A DNA stretch of 49,752 nt from CAZEVY01 sp964515555 (lineage in GTDB: Bacteria; Acidobacteriota; Terriglobia; Bryobacterales; Bryobacteraceae): assembly GCA_964515555.1 (NCBI GenBank), contig CAZEVY010000029.1:1-49752 (forward strand). Reading direction: 5' to 3'. Below the pieces are notes generated by a model. The model was not told the DNA's origin and searched no databases. It saw only the letters and a list, made by a program, of their open reading frames with translations. Made by a program: the position numbers and the translations under genes. Shown one piece after another: positions 24,418 to 33,050 of this stretch; within the stretch, counting starts at the first letter, position 1; the number at the start of each line of letters is the position of its first letter.

Positions 24418-27400
24418 ATGAGACGAACCGCCGTTTCCGCCGTCGCCGTGTCGTTCTTCGCCGTGCAGGGGGCCTCGATCCCGCCAGTCTTCGAGCCGGA
24501 CGCCGGCGGAGTGTTCGTGGCGCGCGGAGCACGCTACCGGTTCGTCGTCGAACGCGGGGCCTTCCAGGCCGATGGCGTGCGCGCAGTGTTCGCCGGCGCG
24601 AGAGCGGACGCCCGTGCCGCGGGCCGCGATCCACTCGCCTCGCGAAGCAACTACATCGCCGGATCGGACCGCGCGGCCTGGCGTACGAATGTCCCTCACT
24701 ATGCGCGTGTCGCGGTGCACGGAGTCTATGAGGGCATCAGCATCGAGTACTACTTCACGGACGAAGGCGTCGAGTTCGACGTGGTGGTCGCCGCCGGCGC
24801 CGATCCCTCGCTCGTCCGGCTGCGCTTCGAAGGCGGCACACCCGGGCTGACCGCCGCGGGCGATCTCGATTTCGACGGCCTCCGCATTCGCCGACCGTCG
24901 GTCTACCAGCTCGCCGGCGGCAAGCGGCACGCGATCGACTCGCGCTACGTGTTCGAGAACGGCGAGGTCCGATTCGCGGTGGCCGACTACGATCGCGCCG
25001 CGACGCTCGTCATCGACCCCGTCATCGAGTGGGCCAGCTTCTTCGGCGGCGCCGCCAACGAACAGGCCGACGCCGTCGCGGTCGACTCGACGCAGAGCGT
25101 CATCATCGTGGGCAGCACGCCGTCGACAAACCTGAACACGGCGAATGGACGCCAGCCGCGTCCCGGAGGCGGCGCGACCGACGCCTTCATCGCCAAGTTC
25201 GCCCCGGACGGCAAGTCCCTGTTGTGGGCGACCTATCTCGGGGGCGTGGGACGCGAGCAGGCCCGCGGTGTGGCGGTCGACGCCGCGGGCAACATCTACG
25301 TCTCCGGCGCGACCGACTCGCCCGAGTTCCCGACAACACCAGGCGTCTTCAAGAGCGATGCTCCGGTCGCCACCCGGCCGCAGATCTTCGTCGTCAAGCT
25401 CGACCCGGCGGGCGCGAACCTGCTGTACTCGACCGTCATCGGCGGGCCGGGCGTCGATGAGTCCTACCGCATGGCCGTGGATCGCGAGGGTAACGCGGTC
25501 GTCACCGGAACCGCGCAGGCGGGATTCCCGACCACCGCCGGGGCCTACAAGCGGGACTTTGCGGGGAATGTCGACGTGTTCGCGCTCAAGCTGAACCGCT
25601 CGGCGGAGCAACTGGTTTTCTCGACCCTGCTCGGCTCCAACGGCAGCATCGTCCCCCACGACATGGAACTCGCCCCAACCGGCGAGACCATAGTCACGGG
25701 ATTCACCAGCAGCACGCTGGCGACTTTCGTGGGCACCACCGGCGCTTATCAGCCGCAACGCCGCGGCGCGACTGACGGCTTCGTCGCGATGTTCAGCGCC
25801 GACGGGTCGGCGCTCCGCTACCTGACTTTCCTCGGCGGCACGGCGACGGAAGTCGCGCGCGGCGTCTCGCTCGACTCCAACGGCAACGTCTGGGTCACCG
25901 GCGTGACGCTGTCGCAGGATTTCCCGGTGACGCCGAACGCTCCGACGCGCACAGCGCCGGGCGGGGGCAGCGACGGGTTTCTCGCCCGCCTGCCGCTGCC
26001 GCTCCCGCGGGGGAGCGATCCCGCCGATCCGCCCCTGGTCACCTACATTGGCGATGCGCGTCAGAACGCGGGGCTCGACGTGCTGGTGGTCAAGACGCCC
26101 AACGGCAGGCCGGCGGCCACGGCCGCGATCAATGCCGCCGCCGAGCCTGGGGAGGCGATTCTCAATTCCGCCCTCGAGTTCGTCCGCTACTCGCTTTCCA
26201 ATCTCCAGATCAGCTCCTCGCCGACCGGTGGAACCACCGCGACTTCCTCCAACACCATCCACGACATCGACGTCAAGACGGGCCAGTCGATGAGCAACAG
26301 GGAGACGACCGGCAGCGAAGTCTACAACCAGGCGCAGGCGCGGCCGGACGGTACGACGGCCGCCGCGGGCTCCGCCACTCCCTCGGTGCCGACGACGCCC
26401 GGCGCCGCGCAATCGACGCACGCCGGCGGAACGGGTCCGGATGCGCTCGACGCGCAGCTCGCCCTGATCGCGGTGTTTGGCGGCGCAGAGGCAATGAGGG
26501 TCTCCAAGGAGGTGGATCTCGTTCTGACTCGAAGGCGGGCCTTCGGTGCGCAAGCGGAGGGCGACTTCGCGATCGGTGACCTGGTCTACTTCGAGATTCG
26601 AGTCGAGAACAACGGACCCGACACACTCAAGAACGTCATCGTGGCCGACATCGGCGAGGGCCTCGACCAGACGCTGGAATTCGACGTCTTCCTGGCGGGA
26701 CGGCGACCCTGCCGCCCGATCGCCCTGACCCTCGTTTCCGTCTGCCGGCTTGGGGACATCGCGCCAGGGGAGACCGGGATCGCCTTGGCCGTGGCGCGCG
26801 TGCGCGATGTCAGGCAGGTGCGCAATATCGCGATCGCGGTCGCCGACAATCATCCGCCGGTGCGCTCAGAGTTTACCCGCGACGTCGTTCGAGACACATC
26901 CCTCCGGGTGGTCAAGGAGCGCATCGTACCTCCGGCGAGCCAGGCGCTCGGCGTCTCGGGCTCTGTCGAGTATCGGATCACGGTAACTAACGTCGGCCGC
27001 GAGACCGCCGTCGAAGTCCTCTTGTCAGACGAGTTGGGAATTGGCATGCAGGCGACGAGCATGACCTCGCCCGACCCCACCGTGAATTGCCTTAGACGGT
27101 CGCCCGACCCTCAAAGTCTGGCGCCTACGGAAGATTACCTTTGCCGGAAAGCCGAGCTTGGAGTCGGCCAATCGTTCATCGTCATCGCGAAGGTGGACTT
27201 CTCCGGAAGCCCCGGGCTGTTCATCACCAACGCCGCGGAAGCATTCGCCCGAAACTCCGACCGGACACCACTGTCCCGGGTAACCGACATGACCGGCCGC
27301 CCGCCGACCCCGGAGGAAGTGGGATGCAAGGTGTTTTCAACTATCACCTTCGACGAAGTCATCCTCGGCGCCCCGCCCTCGAAAGCCAGGATGGCCTCGC

Positions 27401-29214
27401 GACAGGCCGAGGCATCCCGCTCCGCCGTCGACGCCGGTCTTGACGATCAGAAGGCGGGAATCGGGCCTTTCGATTTCTACTGCGTCGTCCTCAAACCGGG
27501 AGTATCGCCGTCGACCGTGATTCCGGACGCTTCGTTCACCTTCAACACGCCGCTGACGAACCAGTTCGTGGACGCGAGCCGGCGCACGCTGGGGGAGGTG
27601 AAGCTGGTGGTCGACCGCGGCGCCGGCCAGGACACGTTCCAGACTCCCGTGCTCTCCGCGGACAATAAGACTATCCGCTTCCCCGGCGTGCGGTTTCCGC
27701 TGGGTCAGCGGGGCGACTTCAGCTTGCGGCTGGAAGGCACGCGGTTCGGCACGGACACCATCCCGAACTGCCTGACGGACGATCCGAATTGTCCCACAGG
27801 GTCCGGGTTCCTCGATATCGGCGCCGATTTCAGCGGCGACATTCTCCTCGGCGGCAACACCGACGCCCAGGATCGCGTCCTGGTCAACAAGCTTCAGGAC
27901 ATCCTCACCGCATTCAACGCCGAGCGGAACTCCGCCGGCGGCGTCGACCTGACCGCGTCGGTGCTTGAAGGCAAGGTCGGCGGCATCGTCAACGCCGCGA
28001 CCTTCATGGTCCGCGTTGAAGGCCTCGTCCAGGGCGCATTTGTCGATCCGTCGCCCGCGTGCGTGCCCTCGCTCACCGATCCCCTTGTCCACGCCTGCAA
28101 GATCGATGGAGCCGACTCGCAGGGCAGGGGCGGAACGGTCCGCCCGATCGGGTCGCTGTTCACGCCACAGCCCATCGGCGGGGTCCTGGAGCTGGTCTAC
28201 CGCGTCGTCGGCACGGTGCGATCATCGGGAATCGGCGGCTTCCGATTCCCGTTCCGCGTGCGCGCCGGTACGACCTTCTCGGCGCCGCTGAGGCTGGGGG
28301 TGCGACTGCTGCGGACGCTGCTCTCGGGCGAGGACCCGCGCACCCTGGCCGCTCCGCTCTTCCGTGCTCCGGCGACACAGAGCTTCGACATCAACGCCCT
28401 GCTCCGCGGCGTGCTGACGATCGGCCCCAACGGCCTGCTCAGCGCGGCTTCCGGCGGCGCCGCCGGCCTCGGTAGTGTAGCGGCGCTCTACGGCGCCTTC
28501 ACCGGAGTACCGCTGACGCTCGCCCCCGCCGGTCCGCTGACGAAGGCGTTAGCGGGCGTCGAAGTCATCATCAATGGGACGATCGCCTTCACAGGCCTGG
28601 AGTCCACGGGCTCGCCACCGAACCCGGCCCCGACGGCCGCGGCGCCACTCTACTTCGTCTCCGACCGGCAGATCAATTTCCAGATTCCCTGGGAGGTCGA
28701 TGTCTCCTCCGGCTTCGTCGACGTGACGGTGACGCGTGACGGCGTGGCCGGCGCCACCGCGAGACTCCCGGTGGCGCGCTTCGCTCCGGGAATCTTCTCC
28801 TTCGACTTCGGACCCGGCCGCGCCGTGGCCATCAACGCCGACGGCTCGGTCGCGCATCCGGCGGATTCGTTCGCCGGCGCCATCGCCAGCCGTCCGGTGA
28901 GAATCGGCGAGGGGCTGGTGATCCTCGCCACCGGTCTCGGGCCGACGAATCCCCCGGCCGTCACCGGCGCCAACTCCTTCGACGCGAGCGGCCGGTTCGT
29001 GCGGCGCGACACCATCGAGAAGCCCAAGGTGACGCTCGGCGGCGTCGAGCAGCGGGTGTTGTTTTCAGGCATGTCGCCCGAGTTCCCCGGCGTGCATCAG
29101 CTTAACATCGAGGTGGTGACCAGGACGCCGGCGGGGAACGCGGTCTCTCTGATTGTGGAGATCGGTGGGGCCAGGAGCCGCGCCGACGTGACGGTCGCCG
29201 TGGCAGCGCCCTGA
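24418..29214 (+). CDS. Giant mosaic secreted protein with SBBP-type propeller, DUF11 and Solibacter C-terminal domain
   Basis: 1,598 residues from ATG 24418, giving the signal peptide MRRTAVSAVAVSFFAVQGAS. Order: an N-terminal domain of the type that precedes SBBP repeats (residues 25-200, ending VIDPVIEWASFFGGA); SBBP beta-propeller repeats to about 590 (KSLLWATYLGGVGREQARGV, LLYSTVIGGPGVDESYRMAV, ALRYLTFLGGTATEVARGVS); two DUF11-like Ig repeats near 715 and 850 (RVENNGPDTLKNVIVADIG, YRITVTNVGRETAVEVLLSD); an uncharacterised central part; and from about 1381 the TIGR03437-like C-terminal domain, with its signature APLYFVSDRQINFQIPWEV. The C-terminal domain is lineage-typical and may act in surface attachment. 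No enzyme motif is seen; a surface adhesin or sensing scaffold is the best guess. Confidence 0.9.
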   Translation: MRRTAVSAVAVSFFAVQGASIPPVFEPDAGGVFVARGARYRFVVERGAFQADGVRAVFAGARADARAAGRDPLASRSNYIAGSDRAAWRTNVPHYARVAVHGVYEGISIEYYFTDEGVEFDVVVAAGADPSLVRLRFEGGTPGLTAAGDLDFDGLRIRRPSVYQLAGGKRHAIDSRYVFENGEVRFAVADYDRAATLVIDPVIEWASFFGGAANEQADAVAVDSTQSVIIVGSTPSTNLNTANGRQPRPGGGATDAFIAKFAPDGKSLLWATYLGGVGREQARGVAVDAAGNIYVSGATDSPEFPTTPGVFKSDAPVATRPQIFVVKLDPAGANLLYSTVIGGPGVDESYRMAVDREGNAVVTGTAQAGFPTTAGAYKRDFAGNVDVFALKLNRSAEQLVFSTLLGSNGSIVPHDMELAPTGETIVTGFTSSTLATFVGTTGAYQPQRRGATDGFVAMFSADGSALRYLTFLGGTATEVARGVSLDSNGNVWVTGVTLSQDFPVTPNAPTRTAPGGGSDGFLARLPLPLPRGSDPADPPLVTYIGDARQNAGLDVLVVKTPNGRPAATAAINAAAEPGEAILNSALEFVRYSLSNLQISSSPTGGTTATSSNTIHDIDVKTGQSMSNRETTGSEVYNQAQARPDGTTAAAGSATPSVPTTPGAAQSTHAGGTGPDALDAQLALIAVFGGAEAMRVSKEVDLVLTRRRAFGAQAEGDFAIGDLVYFEIRVENNGPDTLKNVIVADIGEGLDQTLEFDVFLAGRRPCRPIALTLVSVCRLGDIAPGETGIALAVARVRDVRQVRNIAIAVADNHPPVRSEFTRDVVRDTSLRVVKERIVPPASQALGVSGSVEYRITVTNVGRETAVEVLLSDELGIGMQATSMTSPDPTVNCLRRSPDPQSLAPTEDYLCRKAELGVGQSFIVIAKVDFSGSPGLFITNAAEAFARNSDRTPLSRVTDMTGRPPTPEEVGCKVFSTITFDEVILGAPPSKARMASRQAEASRSAVDAGLDDQKAGIGPFDFYCVVLKPGVSPSTVIPDASFTFNTPLTNQFVDASRRTLGEVKLVVDRGAGQDTFQTPVLSADNKTIRFPGVRFPLGQRGDFSLRLEGTRFGTDTIPNCLTDDPNCPTGSGFLDIGADFSGDILLGGNTDAQDRVLVNKLQDILTAFNAERNSAGGVDLTASVLEGKVGGIVNAATFMVRVEGLVQGAFVDPSPACVPSLTDPLVHACKIDGADSQGRGGTVRPIGSLFTPQPIGGVLELVYRVVGTVRSSGIGGFRFPFRVRAGTTFSAPLRLGVRLLRTLLSGEDPRTLAAPLFRAPATQSFDINALLRGVLTIGPNGLLSAASGGAAGLGSVAALYGAFTGVPLTLAPAGPLTKALAGVEVIINGTIAFTGLESTGSPPNPAPTAAAPLYFVSDRQINFQIPWEVDVSSGFVDVTVTRDGVAGATARLPVARFAPGIFSFDFGPGRAVAINADGSVAHPADSFAGAIASRPVRIGEGLVILATGLGPTNPPAVTGANSFDASGRFVRRDTIEKPKVTLGGVEQRVLFSGMSPEFPGVHQLNIEVVTRTPAGNAVSLIVEIGGARSRADVTVAVAAP

Positions 29215-29711
29215 AAGGGCTGGATCCATTAAGTTGCCGCCACCTCACCCGAGAGGGGGGCAGCCGGGACGATTCCTACCGGGGATGCTCCACAAGAACC
29301 ATGTCGGGTTCTGCGGGGCGTGACCGTTCCGAGGCACCGGAACGTCGTTGAAAGTCAGAGACCCTCGGAAACCGTCAGGGCTGTAGCACTTGTAGGTCTG
29401 CTCGGCGCCTACGGCTGCCGGACTCAGTCGTGTTCGCCGCTTCGTTCCTCGGAAGCGAGCACCGCCGCACACAATGCTCCCCGACCATCTTCTGCAGCAG
29501 GCCCCCGCAGCCAATTCCCGCTGTTCCCACTCAAACCCACACAACACAATATCCGGTAGATCCGGCGTGCCCGGACGGCTGCGGAGCACCATCCGCCCGA
29601 CTCATGCGGACCGTCTGCCGGCGCAGCCACGCCGTTACAAACATGCCGTGACCGTGAAGAGTATCACGCGCCCGGCTGGGCGCCAGCGGTGACGACATCC
29701 AAGCTCTCCGA
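29215..29711. other. Long intergenic region without a convincing gene
   Basis: About 500 bases between the mosaic protein and the promoter at 29712. A reading frame of 115 codons on the minus strand (29245-29592) has a cysteine- and arginine-rich, low-quality product with no start signal, and is not accepted. A seven-base-pair hairpin (CGTTCCG-AGGCAC-CGGAACG, 29325-29344) is present. The stretch could be remains of a decayed gene or a non-coding regulatory region; I see no RNA family in it. Confidence 0.6.
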
Positions 29712-29740
29712 TTGACACGTAATACCAGGAGTGTTAGCTT
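29712..29740 (+). promoter_or_regulatory. Promoter of the PSD1-DUF1501-paralogue operon
   Basis: A perfect TTGACA (29712-29717), a 17-base spacer and TAGCTT (29735-29740) make the best -35/-10 pair in the window. The predicted start near 29747 leaves a 25-base leader that contains the ribosome binding site GTAGGAGAGG (29755-29764) before ATG 29772. Confidence 0.7.
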
Positions 29741-29771
29741 GAAGCTCAAGAGACGTAGGAGAGGTGGCTGG

Positions 29772-31604
29772 ATGCTCGCCAAGTCTTTGGGGGTGCTAGT
29801 AGTTATACTGCACACGGCGCTCGCCGCCGACCCCTGGTGCGCGGCCTATCCTCAATCGAAGCGGCAACTCGACCTCTCGCGAATCGAACTCCAGCGCGCC
29901 GCCCAGGCCTACGCCAACCGTCCCGGTAGGAAACCCGCGCGAAACTCCGCGGTCGTCCGGCGGGGCTTCATCGACAATATCATCTTCGACAAGATGAGCG
30001 CCGCCGGCGTCCAGCCCGCGCCGGAATCGACCGACGCCGAGTTTTTCCGCCGCGTCTCGCTCGACCTCACCGGCCGCATCCCGTCGCCCGAGCAGATCGA
30101 GGAGTTCGTCGGCAGCCCGGATCCGAATAAGCGCGACAACGCGATCAATCAGCTGACCGAATCCGAAGCTTTCGTCGACTACTGGACCTTCTACTTCTCG
30201 AACATGTTCGAGGTCACGGCACGCTATTACAACCTGATCGGCGTGCCCGGGCGCAACCTGTTCTATTCGTACCTGCGCGATTTCGTGGCCCGCGACCGCT
30301 CCTATCGCGATCTCGCCACCGAGCTCATTTCCGCCAGCGGCGACTCGTTTCAGGCCGCTCCCGTCAATTTTCTGGTGCGCGCCAGCCAGCAGGGCGATCC
30401 GATCCAGGACACATGGGACACGCTCACCGATCGTGTGACCGTGCGGTTCCTCGGCGTGAAGACCGAGTGCATCAGTTGCCATGACGGGCGGCGCCATCTC
30501 GAGCAGATCAATCTCTATCTCACCGAGCGCAGGCGCGAGGAGTTCATGCGCCTCTCGGCGTTCTTCTCGCGGATGACCATGACGACCATCCCGGTGGATG
30601 CCAACAACAACACCAACCGGACCATCGTCAACGACCGCCCGGCCGGCGCCTACCACGGCATCGTCAACCAGAACAATCCCGGCCCGCGGCCGCCGCGACT
30701 CGGCGGACCCTTCGAGGCGCGCTATTTCTTCACCGGCGAAGAACCGCAAAGCGACGAGTGGCGCCTGGAGCTGGCGCGGATTCTCACCGCCGACCGCCAG
30801 TTCGCGCGGGTCGCCGTGAATTATCTGTGGGCGCACATGTTCACCGAGGGCATCGTCGATCCGCCCGACGCCTGGGATCTGCGGCGCATCGATCCGGCCA
30901 ATCCGCCGCCGGCGCCCTGGCCGTTGCAGCCCTCGCATCCGGAGCTGCTCGAGCAACTGGCCGACGAGTTCATCAACAACGGCTATCGCATCCGCCCGAT
31001 TCTGCGAATGATGGCGCAATCGGCCGCCTATCAGCTTTCGGGAAACTACGAGGGCGAGTGGCGGCCTGAGTACTCGCGCTTCTTCGCGCGCCACATTCCG
31101 CGCCGCCTGCTCGCCGAGGAGATCTACGACGCCGTAATTCTGGCCACCGGCGCGCCCACGCCCATGCTCGTCAGCGAATGGGAGCAGCCGGTGCTGTTCG
31201 CCACCCAACTGCCCGATGTCATGGAGCCGTTCAACGACAACCAGGGCATCCGGGCGTTTCTCTCTAACTTCGGGCGGGGCGACTGGTGGCGCACGCCGCG
31301 GCGGAACACTTCCACGGTCCTCCAGGTGCTGTACCTGATGAACGATTCCGGCGTCAACAACCGCATCTTCGGCACGCGTGGAGGCAACATCCAGCCCAAC
31401 CGCGTCGGACAACTGATGCGATCGACGGCGAACGACGAGGAAGCCGTGAAGCACCTGTATCTGGCGGCGCTCGGACGCTACCCGGCGGCCGCGGAGCTGT
31501 CGGCCGCCCTGAGCCGGCGCGGGGCCGGGGGGAACCGCGAGCAGTGGCTCACCGATGTGCTGTGGGCGCTGGTGAATTCGGTGGGATTCCTGTTCAACCG
31601 CTGA
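29772..31604 (+). CDS. DUF1549-DUF1553 protein with a single haem motif (pair no. 3)
   Basis: 610 residues from ATG 29772, supported by the strong ribosome binding site just upstream and a signal peptide (MLAKSLGVLVVILHTALAAD); a longer frame from 29712 would start inside the promoter. Unlike pairs 1 and 2 it lacks the N-terminal PSCyt1 haem domain. DUF1549 is recognisable (EFFRRVSLDLTGRIPSPEQI) and carries one CXXCH, ECISCHDGRR (Cys233, Cys236, His237). DUF1553 follows (AVNYLWAHMFTEGIVDPPDA, SHPELLEQLADEFINNGYRI, IPRRLLAEEIYDAVILATG). It is about 200 residues shorter than the other two. It probably acts at the cell surface with the DUF1501 protein encoded 13 bases downstream. Function unknown. 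Confidence 0.94.
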   Translation: MLAKSLGVLVVILHTALAADPWCAAYPQSKRQLDLSRIELQRAAQAYANRPGRKPARNSAVVRRGFIDNIIFDKMSAAGVQPAPESTDAEFFRRVSLDLTGRIPSPEQIEEFVGSPDPNKRDNAINQLTESEAFVDYWTFYFSNMFEVTARYYNLIGVPGRNLFYSYLRDFVARDRSYRDLATELISASGDSFQAAPVNFLVRASQQGDPIQDTWDTLTDRVTVRFLGVKTECISCHDGRRHLEQINLYLTERRREEFMRLSAFFSRMTMTTIPVDANNNTNRTIVNDRPAGAYHGIVNQNNPGPRPPRLGGPFEARYFFTGEEPQSDEWRLELARILTADRQFARVAVNYLWAHMFTEGIVDPPDAWDLRRIDPANPPPAPWPLQPSHPELLEQLADEFINNGYRIRPILRMMAQSAAYQLSGNYEGEWRPEYSRFFARHIPRRLLAEEIYDAVILATGAPTPMLVSEWEQPVLFATQLPDVMEPFNDNQGIRAFLSNFGRGDWWRTPRRNTSTVLQVLYLMNDSGVNNRIFGTRGGNIQPNRVGQLMRSTANDEEAVKHLYLAALGRYPAAAELSAALSRRGAGGNREQWLTDVLWALVNSVGFLFNR

Positions 31605-31617
31605 GGCGGAGGAAGTC

Positions 31618-32961
31618 ATGAAGCACTGTCCCAGTTGCGCGCGAACGTCGAGGCGGGAGTGGCTCAGCACGGCCGCCGGCTGGGCCGCGCTGAATTCGAT
31701 CGTGCGGAGCGGAAACGCCCAGGTGTCGAGCGGCGGCGCGAGGGCGCGCAACACCGCGCGCGCCTGCCTGTTCATCAACCTCAACGGCGCGCCCAGCCAG
31801 CTCGACACTTTCGACCCCAAGGACAATTCCTGGAATCCCACCGACATCGACATACAGGACTATGCCGGCGGCATTCGACTTTCGCGGCGCCTGTTCCCGA
31901 ATCTCTCGCGTTTCACCTCCGACCTGCTGGTGATGCGCTCGGTGTCGAGCTGGGAAGCCGAACACGGGCGCGGCCAGTTCTACATGCAGACAGCGCATCC
32001 GTCCAATCCCGCCTTCATTCAGGAGACGCCGCATATCGGCGCGGTGGTGGCCACCGAGAAGGGCGGCGACGGCAAACTCCCGCCGTTCCTTTCCCTGAAC
32101 GGAGGGGCCAGCCAGGGCGCGACGTTTCTCGGCGGACGCATGGAGCCGCTGGCGGCGCCTTCGGCGAGCGCCGGAGGGTTGAGCACCATCGAGCACAACT
32201 TCTTCGGCGCGCAAAGCCAGGCCCGATTCGAGGAGCGCTACCGGCTGCTCGACGACCTGGACGCCGCGACCCGCGCCGTCGCCATCGACAAGGCCGTGAC
32301 CGACCACGCCTCGTTCTACTCGGCCGCCAAGGCCATGATGTACGATCCGGCGATCGCCAGCGTCTTCCGGTCGGCCGGCGATGACGGCCCGCGCTACGGC
32401 ACCAACAGCTTCGGCCAGTCGATGGTGGTGGCGCGCAACGCCATCCGCGCGCGCAACGGGACGGTGTTCGTCACCGTCAACCAGGGCAACTGGGACATGC
32501 ACCAGAACATGTTCGACCCCAACTACTCGCCGAACATGTACACCACCGCCAACGAGCTCGACCGCGGCCTGGGCGCTCTCATCGAGGATTTGAAATCCAG
32601 CGGCGACTTCGACAGCACGCTCATCGTCATCATGGGCGAGTTCGGGCGCACGCCGGGACCGCTCAACGCGCGCGGCGGACGCGACCATCACAAGAGCGCC
32701 ATGTCGGTGGCGATGCTGGGAGGCGGCGTCCGCGGCGGCCGCGTCATCGGGGCCACCGACGGCAACGGCGACCAGGTGACCGACCCCGGCTGGCGCAAGA
32801 ATCGCGCGATCTACGTCGAGGATATCATCTCGACCATTTATTCGGCTCTGGGCGTCGACTGGACCAAGAGCATCACCGACACCCCGTCGGGCCGGCGGTT
32901 CGAGTACGTGCCGTACGCCGGCGAGGGCCGGTTCACTTCGGTCGACGAGGTGTTCGGCTAA
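31618..32961 (+). CDS. DUF1501 family secreted protein (pair no. 3)
   Basis: 447 residues; the ATG is preceded by GGCGGAGG. The N-terminus MKHCPSCARTSRREWLSTAA joins a CPSC pair to a twin-arginine motif. DUF1501 blocks: CLFINLNGAPSQLDTFDPKD, LVMRSVSSWEAEHGRGQFYM, SFGQSMVVARNAIRARNGTV, TLIVIMGEFGRTPGPLNARG, GRDHHKSAMSVAMLGGGVRG. GEFGRTP and GRDHH correspond to HGEFGRMP and GRDHN in pair no. 2. It is divergent from the other two copies in its middle third, fitting its divergent PSD1 partner. It is followed after 30 bases by the first of two long secreted paralogues, apparently in the same transcript. Confidence 0.95.
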   Translation: MKHCPSCARTSRREWLSTAAGWAALNSIVRSGNAQVSSGGARARNTARACLFINLNGAPSQLDTFDPKDNSWNPTDIDIQDYAGGIRLSRRLFPNLSRFTSDLLVMRSVSSWEAEHGRGQFYMQTAHPSNPAFIQETPHIGAVVATEKGGDGKLPPFLSLNGGASQGATFLGGRMEPLAAPSASAGGLSTIEHNFFGAQSQARFEERYRLLDDLDAATRAVAIDKAVTDHASFYSAAKAMMYDPAIASVFRSAGDDGPRYGTNSFGQSMVVARNAIRARNGTVFVTVNQGNWDMHQNMFDPNYSPNMYTTANELDRGLGALIEDLKSSGDFDSTLIVIMGEFGRTPGPLNARGGRDHHKSAMSVAMLGGGVRGGRVIGATDGNGDQVTDPGWRKNRAIYVEDIISTIYSALGVDWTKSITDTPSGRRFEYVPYAGEGRFTSVDEVFG

Positions 32962-32987
32962 GGCACAACGAGAAGAGTGATTTAGCC

Positions 32988-33050
32988 GCAGATGAACGCA
33001 GATAAACGCAGATGGGGCATGGTCTGGCGATCTTATCTGCGTTCATCCGC
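32988..33050. repeat. Inverted repeat (GCAGATGAACGCAGATAA family) covering a start codon
   Basis: The arms at 32988-33005 and 33033-33050 are reverse complements at 17 of 18 positions around a 27-base loop. The sequence (GATGAACGCAGATAAACGCA) is a repeat I recognise as widespread in diverse bacterial genomes. Here it contains both in-frame ATG codons available to the downstream gene (32992 and 33019), so it encodes its first residues. Confidence 0.85.

Noticed and set aside
24406..26853. 815-codon minus-strand frame
   Set aside because: Shadow of the mosaic protein gene; the product has no domains and is rich in Arg, Gly and His.
29245..29592. 115-codon minus-strand frame in the long intergenic region
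   Set aside because: No start signal, no recognisable motif and low-quality composition.
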